A DNA stretch of 64,000 bases from Tissierellia bacterium. GTDB taxonomy: Bacteria; Bacillota; Clostridia; Tissierellales; Peptoniphilaceae. Shown here piece by piece: positions 53,083-62,788 of the stretch (the first letter of the stretch is position 1; every line of letters begins with the position of its first letter). Made by a program: the position numbers and the translations under genes. The DNA lies in NCBI GenBank assembly GCA_030529425.1, contig JAUMWX010000001.1:248001-312000 (forward strand), given 5' to 3'. A model generated the notes under the pieces. That model was not told the origin of the DNA and searched no databases. It saw only the letters and a program-made list of their open reading frames with translations.

Positions 53083-54021
53083 ATGACTATAAAATATAAC
53101 GAAATACAAGAATTACTCAGAAGTCGTGCCGATCTCCATGCTAGATTGAATTTGATGTCCTATGATGGTACACCTGAAATTAAAGAACGTGGCGATGGGA
53201 AATATTTATACATTAGAAAGCGAGTATCCGGTAAATTGACATCAACATATGTAGGAATATATACCGAAGAACTCTATAATTTACTACTTCGCAACGCTAG
53301 AGAAATACGTGAAATAAGGAAAGAACTTAGACGCATAGAAAAGAAACTTGCTGATGCAGGATACTCAGAAGATCAACTATCTGTTGATGTTATGAATAAT
53401 ATTTCCTTCGCAAGAGCAAATATGAAGGTGAATATTTATGATCAGGCTGTATTGGAGGGAGTGGCGATATCTTTTCCACAAACAGAAGAAATCATAGATG
53501 ATGGAAAAGTTTTCGGCGTGACGGCAACGGATGTGCGGAAAATCTTAAATCTGAAACATGCGTGGGAGTTTATTTTGGATAAGGATGTAATAGTAAGCAA
53601 ATCAGACTATTACATCCTCAGCCATATTGCAAGGCTTGTTAATGAAGGATTTTTTTCAGAAGGCGGTCGCATTCGAGGTGTTCCTGTAACAATCGGAGGT
53701 TCCTCCTATGTACCGCCGTTACCAAATGAAGGTGATGTTAAAGACAAAATACGAGAGTTTACTGAGGAAAATGGAGATGTAATTGATGTTGCAATCAAAT
53801 TATGTCTATATTGTATGAAGACTAAAGTTTTCATTGACGGTAATAAGAGAGCATCTATTATTTTTGCGAATCACTATTTAATATCTCATGGAGGAGGCGT
53901 TTTGGTTATTCCTGAAAAAGAAGTGCCGGAATTCAAAAGTTTACTTGTAAGGTATTATGAAGGAGAGAATATATCTATAATTTCTAATTTTATGAAAAAG
54001 AATTGTTGGAAGAAAATGTAG
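53083..54021 (+). CDS. Fic-domain protein with non-canonical motif
   Basis: Fic proteins transfer AMP or other groups to target proteins. The 312-residue product has an N-terminal helical region (about 1-110, starting with a KYLYIRKRVSGKLTSTYVG beta hairpin), then the Fic domain (about 115-300). The motif normally reads HPFxxGNGR; here residues 248-256 are KVFIDGNKR, so the catalytic His is Lys. Asp, Gly-Asn and Arg are kept. It may be inactive, or a separate subfamily with another chemistry. Ribosome site GGAG 9 nt upstream. It overlaps the next fragment by 19 nt. Confidence 0.85.
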   Translation: MTIKYNEIQELLRSRADLHARLNLMSYDGTPEIKERGDGKYLYIRKRVSGKLTSTYVGIYTEELYNLLLRNAREIREIRKELRRIEKKLADAGYSEDQLSVDVMNNISFARANMKVNIYDQAVLEGVAISFPQTEEIIDDGKVFGVTATDVRKILNLKHAWEFILDKDVIVSKSDYYILSHIARLVNEGFFSEGGRIRGVPVTIGGSSYVPPLPNEGDVKDKIREFTEENGDVIDVAIKLCLYCMKTKVFIDGNKRASIIFANHYLISHGGGVLVIPEKEVPEFKSLLVRYYEGENISIISNFMKKNCWKKM

Positions 54022-54320
54022 CTATAGAAGGCATTATATTCAGCGATAACATCGGCAAAGGACTTCATACCCTTGAATATCAGGATTTCTGTCAAGAATA
54101 TCCGTTTAGAAAGATAACATTCCAAAAATCCGGTGGAGAGTTTCATGACAGATACATTATTATCGACTGGAATACCGAACATCAGCGAATTTATCATTGT
54201 GGAGCGTCTTGCAAAGATTCAGGGCAAGGAATCACAAGCATAACGGAAGTGTTCGATCATATGATTTATAAAGACCTTATCAATAACCTCTTGAAAAATC
54301 CGGTGTTGAAGTTAAAATAA
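54003..54320 (+). pseudogene. C-terminal fragment of a PLD-like/ORF6N-type protein
   Basis: The open frame has no proper start or ribosome site and begins inside the Fic gene end. It reads HDRYIIIDW...RIYHCGASCKDSGQGITSITEV, which recalls the C-terminal region of ORF6N-domain and related phage or mobile-element proteins (HDRY and YHCGASSKDAG motifs). The N-terminal domain is absent, so this is a 5'-truncated remnant. The family is remembered from pattern and not checked. Confidence 0.6.
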
Positions 54321-54348
54321 AATTAAAAAATGGATTGGAAATTTGAAA

Positions 54349-54897
54349 ATGCCAACAGAAGATGCTAGCATGGGAGAAATTAAAAAAGCCTGCAAGGAGG
54401 CAAGATTTAAAATGGGTATCTTATTTATACAAGTAGTTTTATATTGCTTATTATTCACATTATTAGTGGCTTTATCATTTAGAGGTAATGCGATTAATAT
54501 TATATATTTTTATCCTAAATCCGTTATAGATAAGGTTGTTGAATTTGGTTATACAGATTATAAAACAGTTAAAAGAAATAAGATTATATTTTATTCTTTA
54601 TTTATTGTTTTAATGTTTGGAAGTTTGATATTAATTGTTGGATCATGGAATGGAATCAATGATTTTAGACAAGCATTTATTCAATTAAATATTTTTCTTC
54701 AATCTTGGAATATCTTTGATGGAATAGTTATGGATATTTTATGGACAAGTAATAGCAAGAATTTAAAAATTAAAGGTATCAAGGATAGTGAATATATACC
54801 TAGTGTTATAGATGTAATTAAAAAGAGAATTATCTTTATTCCTGTTTTATTGGTAGGGGCTTTAATCCTAGCTAAATTCATAGTATTTATATATTAA
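54349..54897 (+). CDS. Membrane protein of unknown function inside the insertion
   Basis: The 182-residue product has three hydrophobic segments (about 21-43, 83-105 and 160-181) and an extracytoplasmic or cytoplasmic loop of about 35 residues between the first two. I recognise no family. The ATG at 54349 has no clear ribosome site (the nearest purine run is in TTGGAAATTTGAAA). It may be a passenger or a remnant. Confidence 0.55.
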   Translation: MPTEDASMGEIKKACKEARFKMGILFIQVVLYCLLFTLLVALSFRGNAINIIYFYPKSVIDKVVEFGYTDYKTVKRNKIIFYSLFIVLMFGSLILIVGSWNGINDFRQAFIQLNIFLQSWNIFDGIVMDILWTSNSKNLKIKGIKDSEYIPSVIDVIKKRIIFIPVLLVGALILAKFIVFIY

Positions 54898-54938
54898 ATT
54901 ATTTGGCAGTATAGAATGGATAGTTTGTTTCAGAATGA

Positions 54939-55022
54939 ATCAATGAAGTCATAGAAAAGATATATGTTTATGACAAGAACAAGATTAGGATAGTTTGGAA
55001 AATTGACGGACAGTTTTTTTGA
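54939..55022 (+). pseudogene. Possible C-terminal remnant of a serine recombinase
   Basis: A 27-codon open stretch reads EVIEKIYVYDKNKIRIVWKI then DGQFF and stops. The sequence EKIYVY..KIRIVW resembles the final beta strands of large serine recombinases (for example endings of the form VEKIxVYxxxxIEIxWxF). A stop lies immediately upstream in frame, so only the tail is left. This call rests on remembered family pattern and is tentative. Confidence 0.4.
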
Positions 55023-55102
55023 AAAATATATAGTAACATAATGAGCAAATGTTATTGGATGAAAATTGAAAAAATATGTATCCAATACTTGACAAAAGTA
55101 TT

Positions 55103-55180
55103 TAATTTTATGAGGTAGTCAAACTATAGCGAGCTTGTAATTGATGTCATCTTAGTTTGATAATGCTTAAGCATTCAAAT
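55103..55180 (+). CRISPR. Distal end of the split CRISPR array
   Basis: 55103-55124 is the last 22 nt of the repeat with a single mismatch (A to G). 55125-55154 is a spacer of exactly 30 nt. From 55155 a decayed terminal repeat starts GTTTGATAATG, matching 10 of the first 11 positions, and then degrades. It also contains a 14-nt palindrome AATGCTTAAGCATT (55162-55175). Confidence 0.88.
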
Positions 55181-55192
55181 TTTCTCTTCCGG

Positions 55193-55241
55193 AAAATATT
55201 TTACAATATATTTCGTTAAACTTTTGTTGTAAAAATATTTT
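55193..55241 (+). other. Long AT-rich inverted repeat upstream of ptsG
   Basis: AAAATATTTTACAA (55193-55206) pairs with TTGTAAAAATATTTT (55227-55241) with one bulged A and a 20-nt loop. No T-run follows. It may be a leader structure of the PTS gene. No clear RAT/antiterminator motif is recognised. Confidence 0.45.
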
Positions 55242-55301
55242 AGAGGGTAATAATGTTATGAAGATGTTGCTAAATTTAAAGGAAAAAAGAAAGGTAGGGA
55301 A

Positions 55302-57404
55302 ATGAAAAATAATAAGTTTTTTGAAGTTTTACAGAGGGTAGGGAGATCTTTCATGCTACCGATTGCCATCTTACCGGTGGCGGGGCTGTTCTTGGGAATA
55401 GGGGGTTCTTTCACAAATGCAACGATGATTGAAGCCTATGGTTTGAAAGGAATTTTGTCTGAAGGAAAGTTTTTATATGAATTTTTGAACATAATGAAGG
55501 CTGCCGGGGACATAATATTCGGCAATTTACCGATTATATTTGCTATCGGGGTTGCGATAGGTATGGCTAAGGCTGAAAAGGGAACGGCGGCATTGGCGGG
55601 AGCGATATCATTTTTTGTAATGCATTCGGTTATCGGGGCGATGATTACCGCAAACGGCGGAGCTAAAAACATGCTTGAAGGAACGGTTGCATCCGTAGTT
55701 GGAATTCAATCTTTACAAATGGGTGTATTTGGAGGGATAATTGTCGGACTTGGTGTTGCTGCACTACATAATAAGTATTATAAAATTCAATTGCCGACAT
55801 CTCTTTCATTTTTTGGTGGAACGAGATTCGTACCGATAATTTCAGCAATAGTTTATTTGTTTATCGGAATTTTGATGTTCTATATTTGGCCTGTTGTTCA
55901 AAATGGAATTTATAAAGTGGGAGATTTGGTAAGAGGATCCGGATATGCGGGAACCTGGTTATATGGATTCATGGAAAGAATATTGATTCCGTTTGGACTT
56001 CATCATGTATTTTATTTACCGTTCTGGCAAACCGGAGTAGGCGGATCAATGGAAGTTAACGGAGTGCTTATCGAAGGGGCGCAAAATATCTTCTTTGCTC
56101 AACTTGCGGATTCCAATACTACAAAATTCTCTGTTGAAGCTACGAGATTTATGTCAGGTAAGTTTCCGCTTATGATATTCGGGTTGCCTGGAGCCGCTCT
56201 TGCGATGTATCAAATGGCAAAACCTGAAAACAGAAAGATTGCAGGAGGGTTATTGTTCTCGGCTGCGCTTACAGCGATGTTGACAGGGATAACTGAACCG
56301 ATAGAATTTACATTCCTATTCGTGGCACCTTTCTTGTATGTGTTACATTCAATTTTTGCCGGAGCGGCGTATATGCTTATGCACATATTCGGAGTCGGTG
56401 TCGGAATGACATTCTCAGGGGGATTGATAGACCTTACATTATTCGGAATATTGCAAGGGAATGACAAGACAAGCTGGTTCTGGGTTGTAATTGTCGGAAT
56501 AGGATATTTTGTAGTTTATTATCTGTTATTCTCATTCTTGGTTAAAAAGTTTAACTTGAAAACTCCGGGAAGAGGTGAAGAAGAGGTAAAACTTTACACA
56601 AGACAGGATATGCAGGATGGCAGCATGAAGCCTAAGTCTGCTTCTACAGATCAAATTTCAAGGATGATTTCAATGGGGCTTGGAGGTCACAAAAATATCG
56701 AAGATGTTGACAGTTGTGCGACAAGATTGAGATGTACGGTAAAAGATCCTTCTCTTGTAAGAAAAGACTTGTTGACTGCTTCAGGAGCTGCGGGCGTGGT
56801 TGACAGCGGAAGAGGAATACAAATAATTTATGGGCCGGTTGTTTCCGTAATTAAATCAAATCTTGAAGAATATTTGGAAAATCCGTCTGATGAAGAAGAA
56901 ATAACAATAACTGAAGAAGTTAAGAAGCAAGAGCCGAATAAGGCTGCCGGATCGGACACAGTTTATACGCCGATAAAGGGTAAACTGGTAAGATTGGAAA
57001 ATTTGAAGGATGAGGCTTTTGCATCTAAAATGATGGGTGACGGCATAGCGATAGAACCTGAAGAGGGAGTTGTTTATTCTCCTGTGAACGGAGAAGTAGC
57101 TCTTGTATTCGGTACAAAACATGCCGTAGGCTTAAAGAGTGATGCCGGTGCCGAAATACTTATTCACTTTGGAATGGATACGGTAAATCTGAAGGGAGAA
57201 GGATTTGAAGCATTTGTTTCAACGGGAGATAAGGTTAAAGTCGGTCAAAAACTTTTAGAGGTAGACTTGAACTTGGTTAAGGATAAGGGATATCTTGCAA
57301 CTACTCCGATTATAGTTACAAACTCTCAAGATTACGGATCAATAAAGTTAACCGATAAGGTTGACTTGGAAGTAAAAGATTACTTAATGGAATTGGTAAA
57401 ATAG
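55302..57404 (+). CDS. ptsG: PTS transporter subunit IICBA, glucose type
   Basis: Takes up and phosphorylates a hexose, most likely glucose. The EIIC membrane domain is about 1-430 (RVGRSFMLPIAILPVAGLFLG, GITEPIEFTFLFVAP), the EIIB domain about 450-540 carries the phospho-Cys C472 in DSCATRLRC, and the EIIA domain about 545-700 carries the phospho-His H622 in ILIHFGMDTV. Three domains in one chain is the Firmicute arrangement. Substrate glucose rather than GlcNAc or maltose is inferred. Ribosome site is poor (GGTAGGG). Terminator follows at 57428. Confidence 0.94.
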   Translation: MKNNKFFEVLQRVGRSFMLPIAILPVAGLFLGIGGSFTNATMIEAYGLKGILSEGKFLYEFLNIMKAAGDIIFGNLPIIFAIGVAIGMAKAEKGTAALAGAISFFVMHSVIGAMITANGGAKNMLEGTVASVVGIQSLQMGVFGGIIVGLGVAALHNKYYKIQLPTSLSFFGGTRFVPIISAIVYLFIGILMFYIWPVVQNGIYKVGDLVRGSGYAGTWLYGFMERILIPFGLHHVFYLPFWQTGVGGSMEVNGVLIEGAQNIFFAQLADSNTTKFSVEATRFMSGKFPLMIFGLPGAALAMYQMAKPENRKIAGGLLFSAALTAMLTGITEPIEFTFLFVAPFLYVLHSIFAGAAYMLMHIFGVGVGMTFSGGLIDLTLFGILQGNDKTSWFWVVIVGIGYFVVYYLLFSFLVKKFNLKTPGRGEEEVKLYTRQDMQDGSMKPKSASTDQISRMISMGLGGHKNIEDVDSCATRLRCTVKDPSLVRKDLLTASGAAGVVDSGRGIQIIYGPVVSVIKSNLEEYLENPSDEEEITITEEVKKQEPNKAAGSDTVYTPIKGKLVRLENLKDEAFASKMMGDGIAIEPEEGVVYSPVNGEVALVFGTKHAVGLKSDAGAEILIHFGMDTVNLKGEGFEAFVSTGDKVKVGQKLLEVDLNLVKDKGYLATTPIIVTNSQDYGSIKLTDKVDLEVKDYLMELVK

Positions 57405-57427
57405 TCAATTATTGAAAATGAGAAAAG

Positions 57428-57456
57428 AACCGCCTCTATATTTGAGGCGGTTTTTA
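57428..57456 (+). terminator. Terminator of ptsG
   Basis: ACCGCCTC (57429-57436) pairs with GAGGCGGT (57444-57451), then T5. Confidence 0.9.
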
Positions 57457-57550
57457 ATATTATTGGAGCATCGGAAATTTCATATAAAATTTATTTATGA
57501 GTGTAATGCATAAAGAATTAGTGCTATAATGGAGTTAGAGGTGATTAACC

Positions 57551-58246
57551 ATGATTAGAATTAATAATTTACATAAGTTTTATGGAGAAGGAAAAAACAG
57601 AATAGAAGTATTAAAAGGGATTAATTTGGAAATAGAAAAGGGAAAGCTGGTTTGCTTACTCGGACCTTCAGGCTCGGGAAAATCAACTCTGTTGAATATC
57701 TTGGGGGGGATTGAAGACATCGATGAAGGAACTGTTCAAGTAAACGGCTATTTTTTGGAGAAGATGAACATTAAGGAAGTATCAAAGTACAGAAGGAAAA
57801 ATTTGGGATTTGTATTTCAATTCTATAATTTGGTAAATAATCTTACTGTTAAGGAAAATATTGAAGTTGGGCAATATCTTTCGGACAATCCTTTATCTTT
57901 GGATGAGGTAATTGAATCACTCGGTCTTAAAGAACATTCAAATAAATATCCAAATCAGATATCAGGAGGGCAGGCACAGAGAACTTCAATAGGAAGGGCT
58001 TTAATCAAAAATCCTTCACTTTTGATATGTGATGAGCCGACAGGAGCATTGGATTATGAAAGTGCAAAAGAGGTTTTAAAATTAATAGAAAAATTGAGGG
58101 AAAACTATACCGCAACAATAATTATTGCCACACATAATACCCAAATATCCAAAATGTGTGACATTATTTTGAAACTTCATGACGGAAGAATTAAAGAAAT
58201 GATTGAAAACAAGGATATTATATCCGCTTCAGAGGTGAGTTGGTAA
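57551..58246 (+). CDS. ABC transporter ATP-binding protein (MacB/LolD-type)
   Basis: Energy-coupling subunit of an export or lipid/lipoprotein-type ABC complex. Walker A GPSGSGKST (about 36-44), Q-loop FVFQFYNLV, signature ISGGQAQR, Walker B LLICDEPTGALD, and the His switch ATHNT. Length 231 is typical for the MacB/LolD/FtsE branch. Its stop overlaps the permease start by 1 nt. Confidence 0.93.
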   Translation: MIRINNLHKFYGEGKNRIEVLKGINLEIEKGKLVCLLGPSGSGKSTLLNILGGIEDIDEGTVQVNGYFLEKMNIKEVSKYRRKNLGFVFQFYNLVNNLTVKENIEVGQYLSDNPLSLDEVIESLGLKEHSNKYPNQISGGQAQRTSIGRALIKNPSLLICDEPTGALDYESAKEVLKLIEKLRENYTATIIIATHNTQISKMCDIILKLHDGRIKEMIENKDIISASEVSW

Positions 58247-60489
58247 TGAAAAATCCTATTAACAAGAGAATATTGAGGATGTTCATTCACAGTCCGGGAA
58301 AATATCTTCCGACATTTATATTATTTATTTTTACGATAGTTGTAGCTTCATCTTACTTTATCACTCAGGGATCTCTTGAAAAAATGTATTATGATAATCT
58401 CGTGGAAAACAAAGTTGAAGATGGACAGTTTACTGTGGCGATAAAACTTGACGAAAAAGAAGTAAAAAAATTGGAAGAAGAGATAGATTTATATGAAAAT
58501 TTTTATGTGAATGGAAAAGTTGAAGGTGAAAAAGTCTTAAGAGTGTTTAAAGACAGGGACAAAATTAACATACCGAGCTATTTTGAAGGAAAAAAGCCGG
58601 AAAAGAATGATGAAATAGCTGTTTCAAAAACATATGCGATTTCAAATTCCCTAAAAATCGGGGATGAAATAAAAATCGAGGGGAAGAAATACTTTATCTC
58701 CGGATTTATTTCCACTCCGGATTATACATCTTTATTAAAGAACAGGTCAGATTTGGTTATGGACCCGAGCGCTTTCGGAATCGCTTTGGTATCAAATTCA
58801 AGCTTTGATAAAAACTTCAATGAAAATGTGGTACTGAGTTATTCATATCATAATAAAACAGAATTGTCTCAAGAAGAATCCAATAAAAAACTTGATGAAA
58901 TTTGCAAAATAATCAAAAACAATATAGTCCTTGACAGAATTATAAGGTTTGACAACAGAACAATTACATATTTAATAGATGACATGGGCGGGGATACTCC
59001 TATGATGATGGTAATGATGGTTATAATAATAATTGCATTAGCATTTATATTTGTTATTCAGGCGAATTCGCTTATTGAGGAGGAAGCGCCGGTTATAGGG
59101 ACTCTCCTTGCTTCAGGATTCGGCAAATGGGAGTTGATAAGACATTATTTATTTATTCCGTTGTCGGTGTCCGTAGTCGCTTCACTGATCGGTAATATTC
59201 TTTCTTATGCGAAATTATATGATCTTTATACGGGAATTTATTATAAAACTTACAGTATGCCGCCCTTTATTCCATATTTCAGCATGAGAGCTTTCGTGCT
59301 TACAACACTTATTCCATTGGTAATAATCATAGGTGCAAACCTGATATCTCTGTTGATCAGGTTGAGAATCAGACCTTTGAGATTTTTGAGAGGAGAATTG
59401 TCAAGAAATAAAAATAGAAGAAATATAGATCTCGGGAATAGAAAATTTATCACCAGATTTAAAATCAGGGTTTTGTTGGATAATAAATTGAATGTTTTCA
59501 CATTACTATTTGGTTTGTTTATATCAAATGTCTTGCTGATATTCGGTTTGTCTTTCGAACCGATATTTGCTCATTATGCCGACAATCTTAGAAATGAGAT
59601 GCTTTATAATTATGCTAAAATTGTAAAAATACCTAAACCGCTAAATACAAATGATTATAAAAAAGCTATTATTGCATCATTTGATGTCGGTGAGGGAAAT
59701 AAGAAAAGAATCTCATTTTATGGACTCGAAAAGGGAACAAAGTACAATGATTTGGGCAATATAGATGACTTACAGGAAAATCAGATGATTATATCCAAGG
59801 GTTTCTCAGCGAAAAATAATTTACACATCGGAGATGTGGTAAATGTGAAGGTGCCGTATTCTTCAAATACTCATAAGTTGGAAGTCAGGGGGATAATAAA
59901 TGAAATTTCTTCGCCCTTTGCCTATATGCCCATCAGGTATATCCAAGATATATTGGAGTTAGAAGAGGGATATTTCAATGTGTATTTATCAGATCAGGAT
60001 ATAGAAATAGATAAAGATATATTGTTATCCGTTATTGACAAGCAAACCGTAGATAAAAACATTAAGAATTTTTTGGGAATATTTAACGGAGTCAGTAAAA
60101 TGATTCTAATTCTTACATCATGTTTTTATCTAATAATTATTTATGTTTTGAGTAAAATCATAGTGGAAAAATCAAAGACTCAAATTTCATATTTGAAAAT
60201 ATTTGGCTTTGAGAGTCGTGAGATTTCAAAGATATATTTGGATTCGGTGAGGACTTGTGTAATAGTTTTCTTGTTGATTGTAACTCCGGTTTTAGATTTT
60301 TCCTTGAAGAAATTTTTGACCATTTCAATGAGAAAGCTTGATGCCTATATCGAACCTTTTATTCCTCTGCATATTTATCCTTTTACAATAGCTATGGGTA
60401 TAGTTCTGTATATTTTAGTGCAATTGGTTCAAACGAGAAAAATTTCAAAGATGAATATGGTTGAGGGGCTTAAAAATATAAGCGGATAA
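58246..60489 (+). CDS. FtsX-like ABC permease
   Basis: Membrane partner of the preceding ATPase. The 747-residue protein has a first helix (about 18-38), an extracellular MacB-type domain (about 40-245), three helices (about 250-370), a second extracellular domain and three more helices to the C-terminus, the duplicated FtsX layout. The cargo is unknown; family members export antimicrobials or remodel wall. I start at the ATG at 58246, 1-nt overlap with the ATPase; GAGGTGAG lies upstream. An in-frame TTG two codons before is possible. Confidence 0.9.
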   Translation: MKNPINKRILRMFIHSPGKYLPTFILFIFTIVVASSYFITQGSLEKMYYDNLVENKVEDGQFTVAIKLDEKEVKKLEEEIDLYENFYVNGKVEGEKVLRVFKDRDKINIPSYFEGKKPEKNDEIAVSKTYAISNSLKIGDEIKIEGKKYFISGFISTPDYTSLLKNRSDLVMDPSAFGIALVSNSSFDKNFNENVVLSYSYHNKTELSQEESNKKLDEICKIIKNNIVLDRIIRFDNRTITYLIDDMGGDTPMMMVMMVIIIIALAFIFVIQANSLIEEEAPVIGTLLASGFGKWELIRHYLFIPLSVSVVASLIGNILSYAKLYDLYTGIYYKTYSMPPFIPYFSMRAFVLTTLIPLVIIIGANLISLLIRLRIRPLRFLRGELSRNKNRRNIDLGNRKFITRFKIRVLLDNKLNVFTLLFGLFISNVLLIFGLSFEPIFAHYADNLRNEMLYNYAKIVKIPKPLNTNDYKKAIIASFDVGEGNKKRISFYGLEKGTKYNDLGNIDDLQENQMIISKGFSAKNNLHIGDVVNVKVPYSSNTHKLEVRGIINEISSPFAYMPIRYIQDILELEEGYFNVYLSDQDIEIDKDILLSVIDKQTVDKNIKNFLGIFNGVSKMILILTSCFYLIIIYVLSKIIVEKSKTQISYLKIFGFESREISKIYLDSVRTCVIVFLLIVTPVLDFSLKKFLTISMRKLDAYIEPFIPLHIYPFTIAMGIVLYILVQLVQTRKISKMNMVEGLKNISG

Positions 60490-60598
60490 AGTTGTGAGCG
60501 GTTAATTCGTTAATCGCTCATTTATTATTATGTGTGACTTGGCTGTAGTTTTTTTTAGCAAAGTCATATAATGTAGTATACTATAAGTGGGTGATTAT

Positions 60599-62780
<2,182 letters not shown>

Positions 62781-62788
62781 GAAAAATA

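Larger units (their letters stand above)
52594..55102 (+). mobile_element. 2509-bp insertion inside a CRISPR repeat
   Basis: Bounded exactly by nucleotides 14 and 15 of the eighth repeat. It carries a short ORF, a Fic-like gene, a truncated PLD/ORF6N-type fragment, a membrane protein and a possible serine-recombinase tail. Subterminal inverted repeats GGATACA (52611-52617) and TGTATCC (55077-55083) lie 17 and 19 nt from the two junctions; the right end is a 7-bp hairpin AATACTT/AAGTATT (55084-55102) that stops at the junction. No target duplication and no intact transposase are seen. Confidence 0.75.

Noticed and set aside
52594..55102. Insertion flanked by a target-site duplication
   Set aside because: The bases at the two junctions do not repeat; none could be found.
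55103..55124. Second tracrRNA anti-repeat instead of an array remnant
   Set aside because: It has the same orientation as the array repeats, is followed by a 30-nt spacer and a repeat start, and completes the split repeat exactly.
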